Source: Heterotrichella gracilis
Lineage: Eukaryota; Sar; Xanthophyceae; Tribonematales; Xanthonemataceae
Length of the DNA stretch: 64,000 nucleotides
Direction: 5' to 3'
Assembly: GCA_032358255.1 (NCBI GenBank)
Contig: JAULBX010008884.1
Span: 49,517-113,516 of the forward strand
The notes beneath the pieces were generated by a model that saw nothing but the letters and a program-made list of their open reading frames with translations, was not told the origin of the DNA and did not search any database. The position numbers were made by a program, and so were the translations under genes. Of this stretch, positions 57,180-64,000 are shown one piece after another (position 1 is the stretch's first letter; every line of letters begins with the position of its first letter).

Positions 57180-58114
57180 AGCGCTGTGGCCTTGCCTGCT
57201 AATGCATGATGCGGGAGGGATGCGGGTGTTATTGGGGCAGCAGCAGCAGCAACACATGAAGTGCATGATAAGAGTTTTCTGTGCACACCTTTCAGCAAAT
57301 TGACGTGCGCACGTGCGATATTAGGCATGAGATAGCAAGGGACCAGATGCTGGCTTTGAGCAAAGACTTGGTGTGAACATGCCTGGCGATGCCAGTGAGC
57401 CTCTTGACCTCTTTACTGTGGTGAGTGGGCGCCACTCCTGGCCGCTGAGACCTCCTTCAGAATAAGAACAGTTTATTGCCATTCTATGATATGTGACCGC
57501 CAGCGCACGTCAGCAGAGTACCTGTCATTGCCAAGCAGGGCTTGGCACTCAAAATAAAGTAACTCTTATATTCAGGGTGCCATGCTTCTGCGTTTCCGCT
57601 TCTTTGCGAACAACGTTCCATTTTTTTACAAAGAAAATGGGGAAAATCCTTTTGAAAATCAATTCCTTTTCTATATGCATGCATAGGCAATTGGAATTAA
57701 TACTTCTATGTGACACAAAGTTGCTGGTGCGACGTTTCTCAAACCTTGTTATTCGCACACTCTTCCTCTTTGCCAGTGCTTTACACCTAGGTTGCCAAGA
57801 GCTGCTCGTACAACGGTGGCAGTGCAAGGCTAGAAGACCTGCCATAGGGCCTCGCCAGATTGGGGTTGAGACAAGGTACTGCATTTACCTTCGCTTGGTA
57901 CACGTTATACGGAAGGGAAGCAACTCTTACTTAAACGGTGGTTAAACTTAGTAGACGTGCCAGTACCCACTGCCCTTACGAAGCCTTCTGTGCTAGACAA
58001 GGTGCTGCTTCAACGAGGTTTGGCGAGCCACCTCACTCCCTTCAGCGTAACTTTGCCCCTCCTTTTGCATAGACTCCAGCAGCAGTTGGGTGGGTTGGAT
58101 CCACCAGTGACACG
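57180..58114. other. intergenic region between MCM10 and the Ariadne gene
   Basis: 935 bases holding the 3' region of MCM10 and the promoter of the next gene, both on the plus strand. A short CAG run lies at 57239-57251. Open frames at 57493-57945 have no family features. Confidence 0.55.
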
Positions 58115-61100
58115 ATGGACGACTCCGATTATTACGGTAGTGACTATGAAGACGCTGACCCTTCTGACGCGTCTCAAAGCATGGGTGATTCTGGCTCGGA
58201 GTATGGCTTTGATGCCCATGCTGAGGTTGACACCGTTCAAAGAAGCAAGGTAGACAGTTTTCTTTGGCTTTGTTTTCAACCTGTTCTCTCCAGTAGGTGG
58301 TTTTCAACTTCCCTTGTGGGTTACCATTTTTGTATCTACTCCCATCTGGGCCTTGGTCAGCTGCTGACACTCAGCTACCCAACTCCACAAAAAGTTCCAC
58401 GCCTTTTGCTTTTGCTGCTTGCCTTGTTCTCTAGTGACCTACATCCAGTGCATAGCCCCAACTCCCTGTCACACTCCTGCCACAGGCGCAGTTTGTCGTG
58501 TACACCCCCCCAGCCCTAAAGGAGAAGCAGCAGGAGGCTGTGGACTCGGTGTGCTCGGTCCTTGGGACCACACCTGCAGAGTCTGAGCGTGTCCTGCGGC
58601 AATACAAGTGGTGCGTGCATACCAACACGTGTCACCTGTACCCTCACTCTGTGGCCTCCTGCACCAACTGGGGACCAGTGCTGTGCTCGATACCTGCATC
58701 ACTGCAACCCCACAGTGAGTTGCTGCCTGTCCTTGTCTTACTCGAGTAATAGTGCACACCATTTCAAATTCTTGCTGGTGGTTGTGGACCTTGAACCCAT
58801 GCACCTCCTGCACCACACAACTGGTTGCCGCACCCTGCTGTGGGTATCCTAGCACCACCCCAACCTGGCCCTTCAGCACGCGTTTGGACATTGCAGGGAC
58901 GTGAACCGCGTGAACGAGGAGTGGTTCAACGACGTGGACAGGGTGAAGGACAAAGTGGGCCTGTTGGATGGGGGGGCAGACCCCGAGCCAGACGCAAAGG
59001 TGTGTGTGAAGTGCTGGGTGCATGTTGCAGCTTGTGTTAATAGGCTGTGCATCTGGGTGAGCCATGCATATAGCTCCTTGTACCAGGCCAAAAAGTGGGC
59101 CCTGCACGGCAGTGTGCAGTTGTGTAATGTGGCATGTCAACAAGCTGGAGTTGGGTGAACTCAGTTGATGCTGACATGTGTCGCACATCCCACTGCACTG
59201 CGCGCCCCCATACCTCTTGAACCCCATGCAGGCCACCTGCAACATCTGCTTTGACGCCTTCGCCAAGTCAGACATGCGCTGCTCGCGCTGCCGCCACTAC
59301 TTCTGCAAGGACTGCTGGGCGGGCTACGTGGCAGCAGCCATAGCAGGCGGGCCAGCGGTGCTCAACCTGCGCTGCCCGCTGCCGGACTGCAGTGCAGCGG
59401 TGGGTGTGGGATTTGGATTGTGTGGGGTGCATGGGCAGGGCGGGGTGGCCTTTGCATCTGCCACGGCATCTGATGGGGGTGGTAGGCAATGCCATGAGCC
59501 CTGGGTCTCGAGCTGTCATACGGAGTTGCTAGTGACGATGGAATGGATACTGAGATGACACACTAGGGCATGCCGCCTTGTGCATTCCCGTTCTTCAGCG
59601 GCAACATTTGCAACGTGTACTGCGGGAGTTGTCACCAGTTCTGCCCCTCCCCAGGTCCCCCGCAGCATCGTCCAGGAGGTTGCCACCCCCCACGACCGCT
59701 GCCGCTACGAGCGCTACGCGCTGCGCTCCTTTGTCGAGGACTGCCCCGCCATGGCCTGGTGCCCTGCGCCCGGCTGCGAGGCAGCGGTGGAGTGCATGGT
59801 GGAGCGCCAGGGCCAGGCGCTGGATGTGCAGTGCGGCTGCGGGGCGACGTTCTGCTTCAGCTGCAAGCAGGAGGCGCACAGGCCGGTGGGTGGGGGATGG
59901 TGGCGGCAGGGTTGGTGTTGGGGGAGCAGTGTGCATGGACGTGGGTGAGCACAGGCTAGTGTGACACTGCAGTGTACATGCGGTGCATGGTTCTGATTAC
60001 TGATTTGGAATCAAGGTGGGAGGTGTAATGAGGGTGTGGGTGGGGGTGGGAGGATATGCAGCAGGCTGGCCAAAGGGCAAAGCCTCATCGGGGCTTGAGG
60101 TGTGCGGATGAGGGGAGGGGTGTCGATGTGCAAATGGGTGTGTATGGTATATGGTATATGGAGGGACGGACCTGCACCTGACCTATCCATGTATCGACAG
60201 GGGCGCTGTTGTTAGAGCATGGGATCCGCTCTCCATGGTAAAGCAAGGCGTTCATGATTGTCGTTCGCCGGAGGGACCGTAACTGGTATATTGTGCTGCT
60301 GGCCACCTACCCTCCCACCGTCCTAGTCCCTCTTGCCTTCTCAGCCCCCCAACCTTTCCCCCTCCCCTCCAGGTTGACTGCGCCACCGTGGAGAAGTGGA
60401 TGATCAAGAACAGCGCGGAGAGCGAGAACCTCAACTGGATCCTGGCCAACACCAAGCCATGCCCCAAGTGCCGGCGGCCCATCGAGAAGAACCAGGGCTG
60501 CATGCACATGACGTGCTCGCAGTGCAAGTTTGATTTTTGCTGGCTGTGCCTGGCGGACTGGAAGGAGCATGGGGAGAGGACGGGCGGCTTTTATGCGTGC
60601 AACAGGTGGGTGGGGAGGGGGGTGGCATACAATAGGAGGGGCTTGCAGGAGGCATTTGTCTGTGGGGTGTCTGGCAGTGAAGCCTATCATCCTATGGTTA
60701 GGATAAAATCCCCGTGGTCAGTAATGATTATCCTTGCCTGCGCACAACCCTTTGTTGCTGGGTGTGCAACAAGTGCAGGCTACACTGTTTGCACACATCC
60801 CCTACCTTGTGGTCATCATGTCCCTGCTTCCCGTTTTGGCGCCATCACTTCATGCCAGGATTCCTCCCACCCACTTGGATCCGCCATCATGTTCCCCCCA
60901 CCCACCCTCTGCCCCACTCCATTTCCCCAGGTACGAGGTCGCCAAGCAGCAGGGCGACTACGACGAGGAAACCCAGAAGAGGGAGCATGCACGCCAGTCG
61001 CTGGAGAGGTACATGCACTACTACCAGCGCTGGGCGGAGAACGACAAGGCGCGCGTGCAGGTGGGTGCGGAGGCGAGATGGGGGGGGCAATGGGGAGGGG

Positions 61101-62986
61101 TGGGCGTGCGGTGAGCTCATGGGGCTACTGGGCCTGTGTGTGCATGGGTTGGCGCTGTGTGCATGTGGCACGGATGTGGCGTTCCTGGTCGCAGATGCTT
61201 GGGGGGTGTGGTGGCTGTTATTCATTCGCTTACCATCTGATGTGATGGGTGGGGGGTGCGGGGTAATGGTGGGGTAGGTCACATGTTTTTTTAGTGTGTG
61301 GGGTGAACAGACTTGCGTGCTACCCGATTATCGAATTTGTGTCTGGGACCGTATGGTGTGTACACGTCTGGGCGCACCCACACTGGGCAGGTGCTGCCTT
61401 GTGCCTGCTGCGCAACACATGGTGCAATTGTACTCCACCTGGGTGTCTCACAAGGAGTCCTGTGCCTAGCCGCGCTGCATGGTATACAACATTTAGTTGC
61501 ATTCCATCTCCAAATGCTTGCTCATGTGCAACCTACCCCTTTCCCAGGCTCTGGCCAAGACGAAGTCTGTGACCGAGGAGACCCTGGAGCGGCTGAGTGA
61601 GATTGTGGCCACACCCACGTCGCAGCTGCGGTTTGTGGTGGACGCGTGGATGCAGGTGCGGGCTTGGGGGGGGTATGATGTGGTTGGGGGTGGTTAGTGG
61701 TGGGCGCCTGGATCCAGGAGGGGAGTGAGGGGCAGCAGGGTGGGTATGGGTGGGAGTACAGCATTACGGGTACAGTGTGCTCCATCATACAGTGTTCTCA
61801 TCCGCTGTCTGACATGCGCTGTGGATCATAATGCAGCGTTCATTCACCTGCTTGCGTGCCACCTCCCACCCCCACCCCACCCAACCAGGTTGTTCAGTGC
61901 CGGCGCATTCTCAAGTGGACCTATGCCTTTGGCTACTACCGGTTCGCGATGGACCCAAACACCGCCAAGGCCAACAAGCAGCACCAGGAATTCTTCGAGT
62001 TCAACCAGGTAGGGGCCGCTGGGGTGCGCTGTAGAGCTGGGACTAGGCTTGGTGCATGCTTCAGGGTTGCGGTTCTGGTTTGGGCGCGCTCCAGGCGGTT
62101 TATGGCGCTTGCGACGTGCTGCTCACCTGTCATGGCAGGGCAGGGCATGCGCTGCGGGTGGACTGCTGATACACATAGGTGGGCATATGCTTGCGCAAGC
62201 TGCACCCTCACCATAACCCTCTATGTCTCCTCCCACCTTCACCAACCCCGCCCCGCGCATCCCTGCCCCAGGGCCAGGCTGAGATGTACCTGGAGAAGCT
62301 GCACTCACTGGTTGAGAAGCAGCTCGAGGCGCTGATCGACGAGGGCTACAGCGAGACGCAGCGCAAGGACACCTGGGGCAGGTTCAGGGAGCAGCTCATC
62401 GGGCTGACGGACGTGACCAAGGCGCACTTTGACAAGCTGGTGTCGGAGCTGGAGCGCGGGATCGATGTCATGATGGCAGATTACCAGACAGGTGGGTGGG
62501 GGGTGCGAGTTGGGGATGCAGGCAATGGTATAGTGGAGACTTGTGGCGTGGCATGTGCATTGGCAGACAGTTTACGTGCAGTTGTGGGTGTGAGTCAGGC
62601 AAGCAGCATTGCGTTATAATACATACCTTTGGAACCCCTCCGATTCCCCTCCACTACCACCACCTGCAGGACCCAGCGAAGACGAAGCTGCCGCCAAGGC
62701 CGCCGCCAGTCGTGATGCAGGGGGCGCCGGCAGCAGCAAGGGGGCGGGCGCCTCGTCCTCCACACGTGGGCGCGCCAACAAGCGCACGCGAGCAGCAAAC
62801 GGGCGGGGGGCGGAGCCTGTGGAGGAGCAGGGCGCTGGGGCTGAGGGCGCAGAGGTGGCGGCCAGCGCCAGCGAAATCGAGAGGCTGGCGGGCCACTGGA
62901 TGTGCCACCAATGCACTTTCGCAAATACGGACCTGTCCGCCACTGTCTGTGAAATCTGCGAGCAGCCGCGGCATGCGCCCAGTTGA
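58115..62986 (+). CDS. ARI: Ariadne-type RBR E3 ubiquitin ligase with C-terminal RanBP2 zinc finger
   Basis: RBR ligases take ubiquitin from an E2 onto a RING2 cysteine and then to substrate. Exons: 58115-58249, 58486-58610, 58897-58999, 59232-59399, 59655-59885, 60373-60605, 60931-61060, 61548-61655, 61889-62008, 62272-62491, 62670-62986; 629 aa, phases closing. The acidic N-terminus ([14 protein letters not shown]) is typical of ARI. RING1 starts at CNICFDAF (C124, C127). The IBR contains CPAPGC and [15 protein letters not shown]2 is CPKC (284-287), then GCMHMTC with the presumed catalytic C297 and FCWLC. The Ariadne domain follows: [37 protein letters not shown] and the helix [21 protein letters not shown] (joined). 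A Ser/Gly/Arg-rich linker leads to a RanBP2-type finger ([14 protein letters not shown]), as in plant ARI proteins. Confidence 0.95.
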
Positions 62987-64000
62987 CGGGGCCCTGGGGC
63001 GGGGATTGGCCTGGAAATGAGGTGCAGCGGTGGGGCAGGACAAGGGGGGGGGGTGCTGAGTGGCGTGTGGTTATGAATCACTGGATTGCTCAAAGGGTGG
63101 CGGAGCGATGGGGCACTGACAGGAGGGGGGATGCAGGGGCGGGTGGCTCCTGTATGCAGGCCGGGCGCAGCTGGTGTGCCATGTATGGAGGGTAGGTGAA
63201 ATATAGGGCAGGCATGTACATTGGGTGGGGGTATCAGCTGTGGTTCAATGTGCATGTGATTGCAAGCAGCGCACGTGTATAGTGAGGTAAGCATGGTACG
63301 TCATGTGTACAAATGAACCATGCAGCCATGCTAGTGAGTGAGCAGCACGACAGTAGCAAGTGCGTGTGGCACATAAAATTTACTTCAGCATGGTATGATA
63401 GCCGCCTCGGCTAGGTGCACCTGTGTTCAGTTGCTGTGGTGTGGTGTTTCGCCAGTCAGGTTTTGTTCGTAAAGGGCAGTGGCCAACACCAGCACTGAAC
63501 TTGCTGCAGAATCAGATTATCTATCATAGGCTCCTTTCTGTCGTGGCTGAGACAACGGATGTCTGCTCCCCGCCGGCGGACACATGTGCATTTGCAAAGG
63601 AATGCAAGACCCAATGGGCATCAATACGATGATCGTGTTAAACTTGACAGTGTATGTACAGTACATTATAGACTGAGATTTACAGTGCTGTAACAGATGA
63701 GCTGTCAACTTTGACTCAATGAGTCGCCATGACATCATTGATCTGGTTCAGCGGCCCAAGTTCGTTTGAGATCCTTTTGTACTTCAAGTTGTGGCACAGA
63801 CAAAATGTTGAATACTAGTTATCGCCCACTGGCGCCATGGCCTAAACGCGTGACGGTGCCACAATGTGGCAATCATTATCATAATGTGGCCTTCAGGGCC
63901 AGCCTGAGGCCCTTTCAATTTATTGTTACACCGTATGGTCTGGGTCCTTGATATCAAGCAGGGATGCGAGACTACATAAGCCTACTTGGGTTGACTGGTA
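62987..64000. other. region downstream of the Ariadne gene to window end
   Basis: G-rich 3' flank (62990-63200), then unique sequence with no supported gene. The last about 150 bases may hold a retroelement fragment, annotated separately. Confidence 0.5.
63840..64000 (+). pseudogene. possible decayed retrotransposon reverse-transcriptase fragment
   Basis: The plus frame reads VAFRASLRPFQFIVTPYGLGP, an in-frame stop, then YQAGMRDYI. This resembles the Ty3/gypsy reverse-transcriptase stretch that runs from an A-F-R block to a P-[FY]-G-L block and then a F-Q-x-x-M block. It is short, carries a stop, lacks the catalytic aspartates within the window and is cut by the window end. Chance similarity is possible. 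Confidence 0.35.

Overview
The window is nuclear DNA of a green alga (Chlorophyta). Every gene is cut into many short exons with GT-AG (sometimes GC-AG) introns. There is a nuclear-encoded photosystem II factor (Psb28) with a transit-like N-terminus and a plant-type glucuronokinase. TTTAGGG-like plant telomere motifs are scattered in introns, and at least two genes have the chlorophyte polyadenylation motif TGTAA just after the stop. GC content is moderate, so I lean to a trebouxiophyte-like lineage rather than Chlamydomonas; that placement is inference. No rRNA, CRISPR or intact mobile element is visible.

Layout. 1-6249 (+): 3' part of a GEMIN5-like WD40 protein. 7895-10522 (+): DMC1, the meiotic recombinase, in 8 exons. 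11487-14991 (-): ADAT1/TAD1 tRNA adenosine deaminase. 15110-15720: uncertain coding traces on the minus strand. 16500-18234 (+): three-RRM RNA-binding protein with polyQ. 20222-21183 (+): PSB28. 22255-32805 (-): a very large formin carrying an N-terminal RhoGAP-like domain, a long disordered linker, FH1 and FH2. 33344-38171 (+): SAMTL-type mitochondrial/plastid carrier with an EF-hand-like N-terminus. 40382-42785 (+): membrane-anchored cupin-like protein of unknown role. 44370-45579 (-): small secreted phytocyanin (blue copper protein). 47473-49738 (+): glucuronokinase. 49959-51255 (-): DPCD. 51818-57179 (+): MCM10. 58115-62986 (+): Ariadne-type RBR ubiquitin ligase. The final bases may hold a decayed retrotransposon reverse transcriptase.

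The exon models were built by hand. I required that reading phase be preserved across each junction and that the joined peptide match the family. Nearly all junctions close exactly. Two stay ambiguous: GEMIN5 near 2390/2413 and DPCD near 50797/50750.

The genes form no operon-like pathway. Several bear on genome maintenance and life cycle: DMC1 (meiosis), MCM10 (replication initiation) and DPCD (ciliary assembly). The most unusual features are the RhoGAP-formin fusion, whose RhoGAP module seems to lack catalytic residues; a four-copy tandem duplication of a splice-junction segment inside the SAMTL gene; a (TG)21 tract directly before a DMC1 splice acceptor; a stellacyanin-like copper site; and an unrecognised transmembrane cupin.
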